This document shows positions 17,909 to 26,985 of a stretch of DNA of 64,000 nt, one piece after another. The notes under the pieces were generated by a model that made no database searches, was not told the origin of the DNA, and saw nothing but the letters and a program-made list of their open reading frames with translations. This stretch comes from Microbacterium testaceum StLB037 (lineage in GTDB: Bacteria; Actinomycetota; Actinomycetes; Actinomycetales; Microbacteriaceae), in the NCBI RefSeq assembly GCF_000202635.1, contig NC_015125.1, positions 310,001-374,000 of the forward strand, read 5' to 3'. The position numbers and the translations under genes are program-made. Every line of letters begins with the position of its first letter. Positions within the stretch are counted from its first letter, which is position 1.

Positions 17909-19198
17909 ATGGGCCTCATTCGTCGCACCAGTCACACGCTTCTCGCGTGCGCGCTGATCGGCGCCGCCGTCGCCCCCGCGCCCGCCTGGGCCTCGACCTC
18001 GTCGTCCGTCGTCCTCACCGCCGCAGCCGACGAGAACGACCCCGCCGTCATCGAGGTGAAAAAGGAGCTGGACGCCGCTGAGGCCTCCGCCGCGGCGGCA
18101 TCGCGGCGTGCCCTCGACGCCTCCGCGGAAGCCGAGCGGACGCGCGTGCTCGCCGAGTCCACCGCCGCACGCGCCGAGGCCCTCAGCGCGCAGAGTTCGG
18201 CCGCCGACGCTGCTCTGGCATCCGCCCACGCACGCGCCGGGGCGAGCGCTGCTCGCCTCTACCGCACCACGGGCAACGGACCGCTCGTGGCCCAGCTGCT
18301 CACCAGCGCCGACCCCGACTCGCTCCTGGAGCGTCTGGGAATCCTCGACCGTGTCGCGACCCTGACGACGCGCGACGCCGGCGAAGCGCGGAGCGCGGCG
18401 GATGTCGCGACCTCGCTTCGAGCGCAGGCCGATGCGGCCCGCACCGAAGCCGCGCGCCTGGCGACGGAATCCGCGGCGACAGCCGCCACCGCCCAGACCG
18501 AGGCCGACACCGAGTCGCAGGCCGTCCAGTCGGCGCAAGCGCAGCTCGATGCCCTCTTCGCTCGACTCGCGGCCCTGCGCGAGACGACGGCTCAGCAGGA
18601 GCGCGAAGCGCGGTTGCGCGAGCAGACCCAACGCGAGGCGCAGGAGCCGGGTGGGAACGGCGGGGGCAGCAACAACAACAGCGGTGGCGGCGGAAACGGC
18701 AACGGCGGCGGCGGCAACACCAACAACGGCGGCTCCAACGACAACGGGGGCAGCGGGAACAACGGGGGCGGAAACAACGGAGGCGGCTCCGACAACGGAG
18801 GCGGCGGGAACAACGGCGGCGGGAACAACGGCGGCGGAAACAACGGCGGCGGCACCACTCCCCCGCCGACCGCACCGGCCGGCCCGATCATGAGCCCCGG
18901 CGAGGCGCGCGACTACGCCCGCGGCGCGATCCGCGGCTACGGATGGGGAGACGATCAGTTCTCCTGCCTGGTGTCCCTGTGGAATCGCGAGTCCGGATGG
19001 CGCGCCGACGCGCTGAACCCCTGGAGCGGTGCCTACGGCATCCCCCAAGCGCTGCCCGGCGAGAAGATGGCATCCGCGGGTCCCGACTGGCGGACGAACG
19101 CGGCGACCCAGATCGCCTGGGGTCTGTCGTACATCAGTTCACGGTACGGCGCGCCGTGCGGAGCGTGGGGCCACTCGGAGCAGACCGGCTGGTACTGA
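17909..19198 (+). CDS. Secreted coiled-coil protein with lysozyme-like (transglycosylase) C-terminus
   Basis: 429 residues. Signal peptide (1-29, Ala-x-Ala end), an Ala/Glu-rich coiled coil (about 45-245) as in actinobacterial NlpC/P60 exporters, a low-complexity Gly/Asn linker with repeated GGGNN units (about 248-330), and a C-terminal lysozyme-like domain. That domain has CLVSLWNRESGW (catalytic Glu), GAYGIPQALPG and WGLSYISSRYGAPCGAW. Probably cleaves peptidoglycan at the cell surface. The chosen ATG lies 6 nt after TACAGT (17897-17902). It is divergent from pnp. The linker DNA is a low-complexity GGC/AAC repeat and may vary in length between strains. Confidence 0.88.
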   Translation: MGLIRRTSHTLLACALIGAAVAPAPAWASTSSSVVLTAAADENDPAVIEVKKELDAAEASAAAASRRALDASAEAERTRVLAESTAARAEALSAQSSAADAALASAHARAGASAARLYRTTGNGPLVAQLLTSADPDSLLERLGILDRVATLTTRDAGEARSAADVATSLRAQADAARTEAARLATESAATAATAQTEADTESQAVQSAQAQLDALFARLAALRETTAQQEREARLREQTQREAQEPGGNGGGSNNNSGGGGNGNGGGGNTNNGGSNDNGGSGNNGGGNNGGGSDNGGGGNNGGGNNGGGNNGGGTTPPPTAPAGPIMSPGEARDYARGAIRGYGWGDDQFSCLVSLWNRESGWRADALNPWSGAYGIPQALPGEKMASAGPDWRTNAATQIAWGLSYISSRYGAPCGAWGHSEQTGWY

Positions 19199-19214
19199 CC
19201 GCGAGCCTGCGCCC

Positions 19215-19331
19215 GGTCCCTTCGACACGCTCAGGGACCTCCTTCGAGCCCTAGCCGGTCCCTTCGACACGCTCAGGGACCTCCCCCGCCGACCGCCGCG
19301 CGGCGAGGTGGCTGAGCCTGTCGAAGCCACC
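19215..19331. repeat. Cluster of three 25-nt hairpin repeats
   Basis: Units at 19215-19239 and 19257-19281 have arms GGTCCCT/AGGGACC; the unit at 19307-19331 has arms GGTGGCT/AGCCACC in the other orientation. All share an 11-nt loop of the type TCGACAGGCTC. The cluster lies between convergent genes and could act as a terminator. Confidence 0.85.
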
Positions 19332-19339
19332 GGAACCTG

Positions 19340-21304
19340 CTACGACGTCCGAGCGCGCTCCCGGTCGCCGCGCGTCGGCAACTCGACATAGGCGGAGTGC
19401 TTCGCCGACACACCATCGCCGGCCGTGCGGCCACGGACCCGCCGCCACACCCACGGCAGTGCATCGCGGGTGATCCAGCCGCCGCGGGCCGGCTCGTCGT
19501 CGGCGTGCAGCGCCTCGTCGAGGCCGAGCAGCGCGGCCGCGTCGGGCACGCCCAGTGCCTCGGCGGCGCGGTAGGCGACCAGGCGGTGTCCGGCCGAGCG
19601 CAGGTGGACGAGGTCATCCGCCCACAGCGGGAGCTCGCCGAGCTCCGCCACGGCCTCGAGGTCGAGCAGGATCGCCCCCTGCTCGGCCGCGATGCGGCGC
19701 AGCTCGACGTTGTACGCCGAGAACCGGCGAGCGAAGAGCCGCGCGGCCGCGCGGTGCGGCAGGAAGGTCGTGACGAGAAGCACGTCGGCGCCCGTCCGGC
19801 GGACGGCACGCACCGCGGACTCGACCTCCGCGACGATCGCCGGAATCACGGGGTGCGGGCCGACGAGGTCGTTCGCGCCGATGAGGATCGACACGAGGTC
19901 CGGCTTCATCTCGAGCGCCGCGGGCACCTGCTCGTCGATGAGGTGACGCACGCGCCGACTGCGCACCGCGAGGTTCGCGTACCGGAACGGTCCGTCCTCG
20001 CTCGTTCCCGCGAGCAGCTCGGCGAGACGGTCGGCCCACCCGCGATACGCGCCCGACGGCATGCGCGACTGGTCGCACAGCCCCTCGGTGAGCGAGTCGC
20101 CCAGGGCGACGAAGCGCGTCCACCGGCCGCGGGCCCGGGATGCCACGGGCGCGGCCGGACGTCGAGCTCCGCGCACGAGCAGGCTGTCGTCGATCGCGCG
20201 CAGCGCCCGTGCCTCGCGGTAGTGCCCCACGAGGTCGTCGGTGAGCGCGGACCACGTGCGTCCCGCCACCGCGTCACGCGCGGCGCGAGAGAACGCCTGA
20301 CGCTTGGACTCGTCCCCGACGAGGTCGGACACCCGCGCGCGCAGGTCGTCGAGGTCGCCGGGCCGGTAAAGCCACCCGTCCACGCTGGAGCGGACGAGAT
20401 CGAGCGGCCCGCCCACGCCCGTCGCGACGACCGGAACGCCGCTCGCGAGGGCCTCCTGGATGGTCTGCCCGAACGTCTCGCTCTCGCCCGGGTGCACGAA
20501 GACGTCGAAGCCGGCCATGGCCCGCGCGAGCGTGTCTCCCGAGAGATGGCCGGTGAAGACGGCATCCGGAATCGCCGTCTGAAGGCCCGCTCTCGACGGC
20601 CCGTCGCCGACGATCACGAGGCGCGTGTTCGGCACGCCCGCGAGGGCACGGAGGTCGTCGACCTGCTTCTCGGGGGCGAGGCGTCCGACGTAGCCGATGA
20701 TGCGTTCGCCGTTCGGCGCGACCTCGGCTCGCCAGGCGTCGTCGCGGTGGGCGGGCGCGAAGCGCACGGCATCCACTCCCCTGCCCCACCGTCGCAGCCG
20801 GTCGACGCCCAGGCTCTCGAGCTGGCGCATCGAGGCCGACGAGGGAGCGAGCGTGAGGGTGGCGCGGCGGTGCAGTCGCGCGACGTGTCCCTCGACGAGG
20901 GCGGTCGCGTGCGGAAGGCCGTACTTCTGCGCGTAGGCGACCACGTCGGTCTGGTAGACCGCGACGGTGGGGATGCGCAGGGCGTCGGCGGCGGCGAGAC
21001 CCTGCCACCCGAGGACGAACGGGGATGCCAGGTGCACGACGTCGGGGTCGAAGTCGCGCAGCAGCGCCCCCAGGCGCGCCGCCCGGGCGAACACCACGCG
21101 GACTTCGGGGTAGGAGGGCAGCGGGACCGAACGGAGGAGTTCGGTCCGTGCGCCGTGCAGATCGGCGGTCACATCGCCGGATTTCGGGGCGATGACCAAG
21201 GTCTCGTGCCCCGCCTCGGCGAGATGGCGCAGCACGTGGAGAACGGAACCGGTGACCCCGTTCATGTGCGGAAGGAAGGACTCGGCCAGCAGCGCGACTC
21301 TCAC
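19340..21304 (-). CDS. Fusion: GT4 glycosyltransferase + SGNH/GDSL hydrolase
   Basis: Single 654-residue reading frame with two enzymes. Residues 1-375 form a GT-B glycosyltransferase of family 4: N-terminal acceptor domain (VALLAESFLPHMNGVTGSV), nucleotide-sugar domain with GYVGRLAPEKQ and the E276-x7-E284 motif in ESETFGQTIQEA, as in mannosyltransferases of the PimB/MgtA type. Residues 397-590 form an SGNH hydrolase: GDSL (Ser404), GAND (Asn478) and DDLVH (Asp564, His567), so the esterase triad is complete. About 20 residues link them. The start is GTG 21304; longer versions add an unconserved tail. A joint role in building and deacylating a glycolipid or wall glycan is inference. Confidence 0.9.
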   Translation of the reverse strand: MRVALLAESFLPHMNGVTGSVLHVLRHLAEAGHETLVIAPKSGDVTADLHGARTELLRSVPLPSYPEVRVVFARAARLGALLRDFDPDVVHLASPFVLGWQGLAAADALRIPTVAVYQTDVVAYAQKYGLPHATALVEGHVARLHRRATLTLAPSSASMRQLESLGVDRLRRWGRGVDAVRFAPAHRDDAWRAEVAPNGERIIGYVGRLAPEKQVDDLRALAGVPNTRLVIVGDGPSRAGLQTAIPDAVFTGHLSGDTLARAMAGFDVFVHPGESETFGQTIQEALASGVPVVATGVGGPLDLVRSSVDGWLYRPGDLDDLRARVSDLVGDESKRQAFSRAARDAVAGRTWSALTDDLVGHYREARALRAIDDSLLVRGARRPAAPVASRARGRWTRFVALGDSLTEGLCDQSRMPSGAYRGWADRLAELLAGTSEDGPFRYANLAVRSRRVRHLIDEQVPAALEMKPDLVSILIGANDLVGPHPVIPAIVAEVESAVRAVRRTGADVLLVTTFLPHRAAARLFARRFSAYNVELRRIAAEQGAILLDLEAVAELGELPLWADDLVHLRSAGHRLVAYRAAEALGVPDAAALLGLDEALHADDEPARGGWITRDALPWVWRRVRGRTAGDGVSAKHSAYVELPTRGDRERARTS

Positions 21305-21437
21305 GAGACCAGGGTGGGGCGCATCGGCCCGCCGCGGGGGCTCGCAGGTGCCGACGTTCGCGATGTTCACCGGATGCTCCGCTGGGCGTCACCACCGCGT
21401 GGGCGGGGCGTCTGGATCCACCGCGGAGAGTGACCGA

Positions 21438-22067
21438 ATGGACGGGATCGATGCCTGGCTGCAGACGATCGCGGCGAGCCCTTGGGCCCTGCTCGGGATG
21501 GCCGTACTCGTGTTCGCGGACGCGTTCCTCGTCGTGATTCCGGGAGAGGCGGCGGTTACCGCGTTCGGAGCGCTGGCCGTGTCGCACGGGACACCACCCC
21601 TCGCCGGGGTGATCGTCGTCGCCGGCGCGGCCGCCTTCGCGGGCGACGCCGGCTGCTACCTCGTGGGGCGCACGGTGGGCGTCGAGCGCTGGGCGTGGAT
21701 GAGGGGTCCGCGCGTGCGCGCCGCTCTCGATTGGGCGCGGGCCCGGCTCGAGCGCAATGCCGCCGTGGTGCTCTTCACCGCGCGGTTCGTGCCGTTCGCG
21801 CGGCTCGCGGTGAACCTCGCGGCGGGAGCGGCGCGGGTGAACCCGGTGCGGTACCTCGGGGTGGCCGCGCTGGCTGCTCTCGCCTGGGCGGCGTATCAGG
21901 CCGTCATCGGCGCGGTGGTCGCCGCGGTGGTGCCGGGTGGTCCGGTCGTCGCGGTGATCGTCTCGATCGTGGTGGCGGTGGGGATCGGTGTCGGGATCGA
22001 CTTCGTGCTCGCCCGGCGGGCGAAGCGACGGGCGAAGCGGCGGGCGGATCTGCACGGCGGACGGTGA
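21438..22067 (+). CDS. DedA/VTT-domain membrane protein
   Basis: 209 residues, four to five membrane segments. The family motif FTARFVPFARLAVNLAAG and the preceding GDAGCYLVGRTVG match the DedA (VTT) family, implicated in lipid scrambling/undecaprenyl-phosphate flipping and envelope homeostasis. The tail is very basic (RRAKRRAKRRADLHGGR), as expected for a cytosolic end. The GGAGAG site before ATG 21438 serves as ribosome binding site. It is divergent from the glycosyltransferase fusion gene. Confidence 0.9.
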   Translation: MDGIDAWLQTIAASPWALLGMAVLVFADAFLVVIPGEAAVTAFGALAVSHGTPPLAGVIVVAGAAAFAGDAGCYLVGRTVGVERWAWMRGPRVRAALDWARARLERNAAVVLFTARFVPFARLAVNLAAGAARVNPVRYLGVAALAALAWAAYQAVIGAVVAAVVPGGPVVAVIVSIVVAVGIGVGIDFVLARRAKRRAKRRADLHGGR

Positions 22068-22102
22068 CGGTCGCGGCGGGGCGCGGCCGCGGTCCCTCAG
22101 AA

Positions 22103-22167
22103 TCGGATCGAAGCCGCGGAATCGGACCCGCGCGGCGGTTCGCTCCGATTCCGAGGAGTATCTCCGA
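22103..22167. repeat. Phased palindrome P2 (pentamer TCGGA)
   Basis: TCGGA at 22103 and 22122 (19 nt apart), inverted TCCGA at 22144 and 22163 (19 nt apart). Positions of the four half-sites are identical to those of P3 (24955-25019), and the right arms of P2 and P3 match at about 20 of 24 positions. Lies between convergent dedA and the fructosamine kinase gene. Confidence 0.85.
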
Positions 22168-22258
22168 TTCCGCTGCACCGATCGAGGTCGCGGCTTCCAC
22201 CGCGCGCCGCCGGGCGGCCACTCGCCAGATCGCGGGACGGATGCCGGCGGCCGGCGCC

Positions 22259-23020
22259 TCAGACGAGGGCGAGCGTCTGCTCCGCCGCCTCGACCAGCGC
22301 ACGGCCGTACGACGGCCCGGGACCCGCCGCGTGCACCGCGAGCGGATGCAACTGGTGCAGCGGCACACGCTCTCGCCATCCGGCGCGGAGCGGACGCGAG
22401 CGGTCATACGCCGCGAGGATCCGCTCGAGGAACGGGCAGCCGAACAGCGCGAGCATCGCCAGGTCGGTCTCGCGGTGCCCGCCGTGCGCCGCCGGGTCGA
22501 TGAGCACCACGCCCTCGGGCGACCAGAGGACGTTCCCCGTCCACAGGTCCCCGTGCAGGCGCGCGGGCGGCTCCTCGTCGTCGAACGCGCCCTCGGCGAT
22601 CAGCCCGCACACGCGGCGCACGATCTCCGCACCGGATGCCGAGAGGTTCCCCGCCTCGACGGCGAGGGGGACGAACGGCTCGACGCGCTGGCGGGCGTAG
22701 AACGCACCCCAGGTCGCGGTGGGTCGGGCGGGCTGCGAGCGGCGACCGATGAAGATGTCGCCCTCCCACCCGGGCGGCGGGGAACCGAACGCGGCCGCAC
22801 CGGCGGAGTGGGTCGCGGCGAGCGCCGCGCCGAAGGCATCGGCGGCCCGCTCCGCCGGCCTCGCGCCCGCGACGCGCTCGATGGCGATGCGGTCGTCCGC
22901 GACGTCGATCACCCGCGCGATGCGCGCCCCCTCGGCGGCGGCCAGCCACCGGAGTCCCGCGGCCTCGGCGGCGAAGAAGCCGGCGGGGGCGTCGGCCCGG
23001 GTCTTCACGTGCGCGTCCAT
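22259..23020 (-). CDS. Fructosamine kinase-like phosphotransferase
   Basis: 253-residue kinase-fold protein of the fructosamine/ketosamine-3-kinase group, which phosphorylates sugars stuck to protein amines and so starts their removal. The catalytic loop ARLHGDLWTGNVLW and the metal-binding VLIDPAAHGGHRETDLAM are intact; the P-loop-like region is weak, as usual in the family. The start at 23020 removes a proline-rich unconserved extension. The exact acceptor is not predictable. Confidence 0.88.
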   Translation of the reverse strand: MDAHVKTRADAPAGFFAAEAAGLRWLAAAEGARIARVIDVADDRIAIERVAGARPAERAADAFGAALAATHSAGAAAFGSPPPGWEGDIFIGRRSQPARPTATWGAFYARQRVEPFVPLAVEAGNLSASGAEIVRRVCGLIAEGAFDDEEPPARLHGDLWTGNVLWSPEGVVLIDPAAHGGHRETDLAMLALFGCPFLERILAAYDRSRPLRAGWRERVPLHQLHPLAVHAAGPGPSYGRALVEAAEQTLALV

Positions 23021-23066
23021 CGCTCCAGTCTGTCGCGATGTCGGTGGCCCCGGGCACGATGGAGGC

Positions 23067-23849
23067 ATGAGCGACGGCTACGACCCGGACTTCCTCGGCA
23101 TCCCTCTCCCCCTGCCCGCACCGGCCGTGTCGGCGACCCGGCTCGATTACCCGAGGTTCTCGGTGCTGCTCGACGAGCAACGCCGATTCGCCGCCGTCAC
23201 CGGCGTCGTCATCGACGGGGCCGGCCTCCGCGAACAGCCGCGCACGGGCGAGTGGCGCCTCGACCCGCGCGTGGCCGCCGACGCGCAGGCCGGCCCCGAG
23301 ATCTACAGCCGCAATGATCTCGACCGGGGGCACCTCGTGCGTCGACGCGACCCCGGCTGGGGTTCGCCAGAAGAGGCTCGGGATGCCACCGAGGCGACGT
23401 TCTTCTACACGAACGCCGCTCCGCAGGCGGCGGGCTTCAACCAGTCGAAAGAGCTGTGGTTGGGGCTCGAGGACCACGTGCTGGCGTACGCGGAGACCAC
23501 CGACCAACGCCTCGCGGTCTTCACCGCCCCGGTGCTCGGCGATGAGGACCCGCCGTATCGCGGCATCCGTGTTCCGCTGCGGTTCTGGAAGATCGCCGCG
23601 TGGCGCGACGGCGACGCGCTGGCGGCGGCGGGGTTCCTGCTCGATCAGACCGAGCTCGTCGACACGCGGCAGGGGCTGACGGTGCCGCCACTCGGGGCGT
23701 TCCGCACATTCCAGGTACCCGTCGCCGATATCGCCGCCGAGGCCGGTATCGACGTGGGTCCGCTCGCGGCGGCGGACACGTTCGTGCGACGCGGGATTCG
23801 TCCCGTCGCCGCGCGGGAGCTCCAGAGCCTCGACGACATCGTGTTGTGA
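23067..23849 (+). CDS. DNA/RNA non-specific endonuclease (DRGH nuclease)
   Basis: 260 residues of the beta-beta-alpha metal nuclease family. The active-site signature DRGH is in NDLDRGHLVRR, followed by the Asn-rich metal segment FFYTNAAPQAAGFNQSKELW that supplies the Mg ligand. Homologues are usually exported, but I see no signal peptide or membrane helix here, so the protein may act inside the cell or be released otherwise. No immunity-like gene adjoins it. Confidence 0.9.
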   Translation: MSDGYDPDFLGIPLPLPAPAVSATRLDYPRFSVLLDEQRRFAAVTGVVIDGAGLREQPRTGEWRLDPRVAADAQAGPEIYSRNDLDRGHLVRRRDPGWGSPEEARDATEATFFYTNAAPQAAGFNQSKELWLGLEDHVLAYAETTDQRLAVFTAPVLGDEDPPYRGIRVPLRFWKIAAWRDGDALAAAGFLLDQTELVDTRQGLTVPPLGAFRTFQVPVADIAAEAGIDVGPLAAADTFVRRGIRPVAARELQSLDDIVL

Positions 23850-23881
23850 CCGTCCCCGCGCGCGAGCGCCCCACCCGGCTC

Positions 23882-24256
23882 AGGTGGAGCTCGTCGAAGC
23901 CACCCACGCTTCCCCGGCGGCCGCCGGACCGAGGTGGCTGAGCTTGTCGAAGCCACCGACGCCACACGACCCACCGAACCGAGGTGGCTGAGCTCGTCGA
24001 AGCCACCGGCGCGACGCGTCCCGCCGACCCGAGGTGGCTGAGCTCGTCGAAGCCACCGACGCCACACGACCCACCGAACCGAGGTGGCTGAGCTCGTCGA
24101 AGCCACCGGCGCGACGCGTCCCGGTCCCTTCGACAAGCTCAGGGACCTCGCCTGACAAGCCCAGCGACCTGCGTGACAAGCTCAGGGCCCGGCGTGACAA
24201 GCTCAGGGCCCCGACGCGAGAAGCTCAGGGACCCGGCGCGACAAGTCCAGCGACCC
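23882..24256. repeat. Large cluster of 25-nt hairpin repeats with a 100-bp tandem duplication
   Basis: Four units with arms GGTGGCT/AGCCACC start at 23933, 23983, 24033 and 24083, spaced exactly 50 nt. One inverted unit with arms GGTCCCT/AGGGACC follows at 24123-24147, and decayed copies continue to about 24256. Segment 23931-24030 is nearly identical to 24031-24130, so two units plus their spacers were duplicated in tandem. This 439-nt gap between convergent genes has no coding sequence. Confidence 0.85.
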
Positions 24257-24288
24257 GGCGCGACGAGCCCCGGGCCCCACGCGCGACG

Positions 24289-24891
24289 TCAGCGCACGCG
24301 CACCGCGTGCAGGAGCGTGTCGATCGCGGCCGCCGCGTGGCCCCCGCGCAGTTCGGCATCCGCGCTCGTCCGGGTGAGGCGCTCGCACCGTTCGATGCGG
24401 AACCGCTCGTCGAGCGCGCCGCGCAGGAGCTCGGGCGTGTAGAGGATCGCGGGGTCGGCCGGGCCGTGGCCGCTCGCGGCGATGTTCTCGAGGTCGTGCC
24501 CGATGACCACCAGCGCTCCCCCGGGTTTCACCCACTCCGCCATGCGTGCGACGGCGACGGCGCTGTCCGCGAGGTGCAGGTAGCACGACACGACGAGATC
24601 CACGGATGCCACGGGCTCCCACTCGTGCACGTCGGCGTGCGCCCAGGTCACGGCGTCACCGCCCGCCCGGGCCGCGGCGAGCGCGAGCCCCTCGACGGAG
24701 AAGTCGATGCCGGTACAGACCCACCCGCGATCGGCGAGCCAGACCGCGGTGCGTCCATCCCCCGTGGCGACGTCGATCGCGGTCCCGGGTGTGAGCCGCG
24801 CGAGGATCTCCCGCACCGCGGCGGGCGGTTCGGCGGCCCAGACTCCCCCGGCGGAGGCGCGGTAGCGCTCGTCCCACTGCGCGGCATCCAT
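24289..24891 (-). CDS. SAM-dependent methyltransferase (TehB-like)
   Basis: 200 residues. Motif I is IDVATGDGRTAVWLADRG, then the ribose-binding acidic residue in GIDFSVEGL and the post-motif WVKPGGALVVIGHD. The start WDERYRASAGGVWAAEPP matches the TehB/thiopurine-methyltransferase-like group. The substrate is unknown. GGGAG is placed 5 nt before ATG 24891. Confidence 0.87.
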   Translation of the reverse strand: MDAAQWDERYRASAGGVWAAEPPAAVREILARLTPGTAIDVATGDGRTAVWLADRGWVCTGIDFSVEGLALAAARAGGDAVTWAHADVHEWEPVASVDLVVSCYLHLADSAVAVARMAEWVKPGGALVVIGHDLENIAASGHGPADPAILYTPELLRGALDERFRIERCERLTRTSADAELRGGHAAAAIDTLLHAVRVR

Positions 24892-24954
24892 TCGACTCCC
24901 TCTCGTCGCCCCCACCTTAGAACCGCGCGCGCGACCGCGGACAACGCATCGAAG

Positions 24955-25019
24955 TCGGAGATCCGTGCCGAGCTCGGAGATTTCGCGCCAAAAGGTCCGA
25001 GTTCGAGGTGAATCTCCGA
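24955..25019. repeat. Phased palindrome P3 (pentamer TCGGA)
   Basis: TCGGA at 24955 and 24974, inverted TCCGA at 24996 and 25015; spacing 19-22-19 as in P2. Contains the perfect pair CTCGGAGATT / AATCTCCGAG. Lies between two minus-strand genes, so it is not restricted to convergent ends. Confidence 0.85.
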
Positions 25020-25094
25020 GTTCGGTGCACCCTGGCGGGCCCGCGGACACGGCGAAGCCCCGCCACCACACGGCGACGGGGCTTCGAGAAAGGG

Positions 25095-25739
25095 CTACTC
25101 CCCCGACAGTCCGCCCAGCAGGTGTCCGAAGGAGCGACCTTCGCCGAGGTACGACGAGGGGTCGAACGGGTCGGCGTCGCGCACGGGCTCGCGCGCGGCG
25201 ATGGCATCCGCCAACTCCCGAGCACCGCGGTCGACGCGCGAGCCGAGCGGGGCGACCTCGTCGGCGTTGGATCCCCAGTCACTGGATGCCGCGAACACGC
25301 CGGTCGGCACGGGGTTGGCGTGCAGGTACGTGAACAGCGGACGGATGGCGTAGTCGATCGCGAGCGAGTGCCGGGCCGTACCCGCGTTCGCGCCGATCAG
25401 CACCGGCGTCCCGGTGAGCGCCTGCGGGTCGAGCACGTCGATGAAGGACTTGAACAGGCCTGAGTAGCTCGTCGAGAAGATCGGCGTGACGGCGATGAGA
25501 CCGTCGGCCGAGACGACCGTGTTGATCATCTGCTCCAGGGGCGCGGGTGCGAAGCCGGTGAGCAGGTTGTCGGTGAGGTCGTGGGCGTAGTCGCGCAGTT
25601 CGAACACGTCGGCCGTGGCCTCGATGCCCCGTTCGCGCAGCTCCGCCAGAGCGGCGTGTGCGAGACGGTCACCGAGCATGCGCGTCGACGAGGGGGTCGA
25701 CAGGCCCGCGGTGACGACAGCGATGCGGCGAGCGGTCAT
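25095..25739 (-). CDS. NADPH-dependent FMN reductase, LLM-partner (CE1759-type)
   Basis: 214-residue flavodoxin-like reductase with the FMN loop TAGLSTPSSTRML and the segment VTPIFSTSYSGLFKSFIDVLDP. It belongs to the group found beside CE1758-type luciferase-like monooxygenases and would supply reduced flavin. It starts 1 nt after the stop codon of that gene, so both are on one mRNA. The pair's natural substrate is unknown. Confidence 0.9.
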   Translation of the reverse strand: MTARRIAVVTAGLSTPSSTRMLGDRLAHAALAELRERGIEATADVFELRDYAHDLTDNLLTGFAPAPLEQMINTVVSADGLIAVTPIFSTSYSGLFKSFIDVLDPQALTGTPVLIGANAGTARHSLAIDYAIRPLFTYLHANPVPTGVFAASSDWGSNADEVAPLGSRVDRGARELADAIAAREPVRDADPFDPSSYLGEGRSFGHLLGGLSGE

Positions 25740-25740
25740 G

Positions 25741-26970
25741 TCAGGCACCGACCTTCGCGGCGGCGGCACCGAAGGCGCTGCCGGGCTTCGCGGCATCCTG
25801 GTACGGGCTTCCGGACACCATGTTGTCGCCGCGGTTGGCTCCCGGGACGGCCTGGCGCGGAGCCGCACCGGCGTAGATCTTCTCCACCTGGTTGGCGTGC
25901 GTGGGCGCGTCGGGCACCTCCGCGGGGCGGTCCTTCTGCAGCTCCTTGCGCAGCACCGGGACGACCTCGGATCCGAGGATGTCGAGCTGCTCGAGCACGG
26001 TCTTCGTCGGGAGCCCTGCGTGGTCGATGAGGAAGAGCTGGCGCTGGTAGTCGCCGAAGGTCTCGCGCATCGCGGCGTACCGGTCGATGACCTGCTGCGG
26101 CGAGCCGACCGTCAGCGGGGTCATCTCGCTGAAGTCCTCGAGGCTCGGGCCGTGGCCGTAGACGGGCGCGTTGTCGAAGTACGGGCGGAATTCCCGCACC
26201 GCGTCCTGCGAGTTGGCCCGCATGAACACCTGGCCGCCGAGACCGACGATCGCCTGCTGGGGCGTGCCGTGACCGTAGTGGGCGAAGCGCTCGCGGTACA
26301 GCGTGATGAGGCGCTGGTAGTGCTCCTTGGGCCAGAAGATGTTGTTCGCGAAGAAGCCGTTGCCGTAGTACGCGGCCTGCTCGGCGATCTCGGGCGTGCG
26401 GATCGAGCCGTGCCACACGAACGGGGGCACGCCGTCGAGCGGACGCGGAGTCGAGGTGAAGCCCTGCAGGGGCGTGCGGAAGGTGCCCTCCCAGTCGACG
26501 ACATCCTCGCGCCACAGCTTGTGGAGCAGGTCGTAGTTCTCGATGGTCAGCGGCAGACCCTGACGGATGTCCTTGCCGAACCAGGGGTAGACCGGGCCGG
26601 TGTTGCCGCGACCGAGCATGAGGTCGGCGCGACCGCCGGACACGTGCTGCAGCATCGCGAAGTCCTCCGCGATCTTCACCGGGTCGTTCGTGGTGATGAG
26701 CGTCGTCGAGGTCGTGAGGATGAGGCGCTCGGTCTGGGCCGCGATGTACGCGAGGGTCGTCGTGGGCGACGACGACCAGAACGGCGGGTTGTGGTGCTCA
26801 CCGAGGGCGAAGACGTCGAGGCCGACCTCTTCGGTGTGCTTCGCGATCGTGAGGGTGTCCTTGATGCGCTGAGCTTCGCTCGGCGTCTTGCCCGTGGTGG
26901 GGTCCTGGGTGATGTCGCTCACCGTCATGACACCGAACTGCATTCCGGGCCAGTTGCTCGTCTCGCTCAT
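25741..26970 (-). CDS. LLM-class flavin-dependent oxidoreductase (CE1758-type)
   Basis: 409-residue bacterial-luciferase-like TIM barrel. Family features include VGLDVFALGEHHNPPFWSSSP, the LGRGNTG flavin-phosphate segment and PFVWHGSI. It oxidises an unknown organic substrate with FMNH2 delivered by the reductase encoded next. The start ATG 26970 has AGGAGG 6 nt upstream. The AT-rich palindrome at 26986-27005 directly before the ribosome binding site suggests control by a small repressor. Confidence 0.92.
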   Translation of the reverse strand: MSETSNWPGMQFGVMTVSDITQDPTTGKTPSEAQRIKDTLTIAKHTEEVGLDVFALGEHHNPPFWSSSPTTTLAYIAAQTERLILTTSTTLITTNDPVKIAEDFAMLQHVSGGRADLMLGRGNTGPVYPWFGKDIRQGLPLTIENYDLLHKLWREDVVDWEGTFRTPLQGFTSTPRPLDGVPPFVWHGSIRTPEIAEQAAYYGNGFFANNIFWPKEHYQRLITLYRERFAHYGHGTPQQAIVGLGGQVFMRANSQDAVREFRPYFDNAPVYGHGPSLEDFSEMTPLTVGSPQQVIDRYAAMRETFGDYQRQLFLIDHAGLPTKTVLEQLDILGSEVVPVLRKELQKDRPAEVPDAPTHANQVEKIYAGAAPRQAVPGANRGDNMVSGSPYQDAAKPGSAFGAAAAKVGA

Positions 26971-26985
26971 GATGCGCCTCCTATT

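Noticed and set aside
23067..23849. Secreted toxin nuclease with immunity gene
   Set aside because: There is no signal peptide, export domain or adjacent immunity-like gene; it is left as a nuclease of unknown role.
23933..24107. CRISPR array (four 25-nt repeats, 25-nt spacers)
   Set aside because: Spacers are themselves repeated, the repeat is a hairpin family found in five other clusters, and no cas gene is present.
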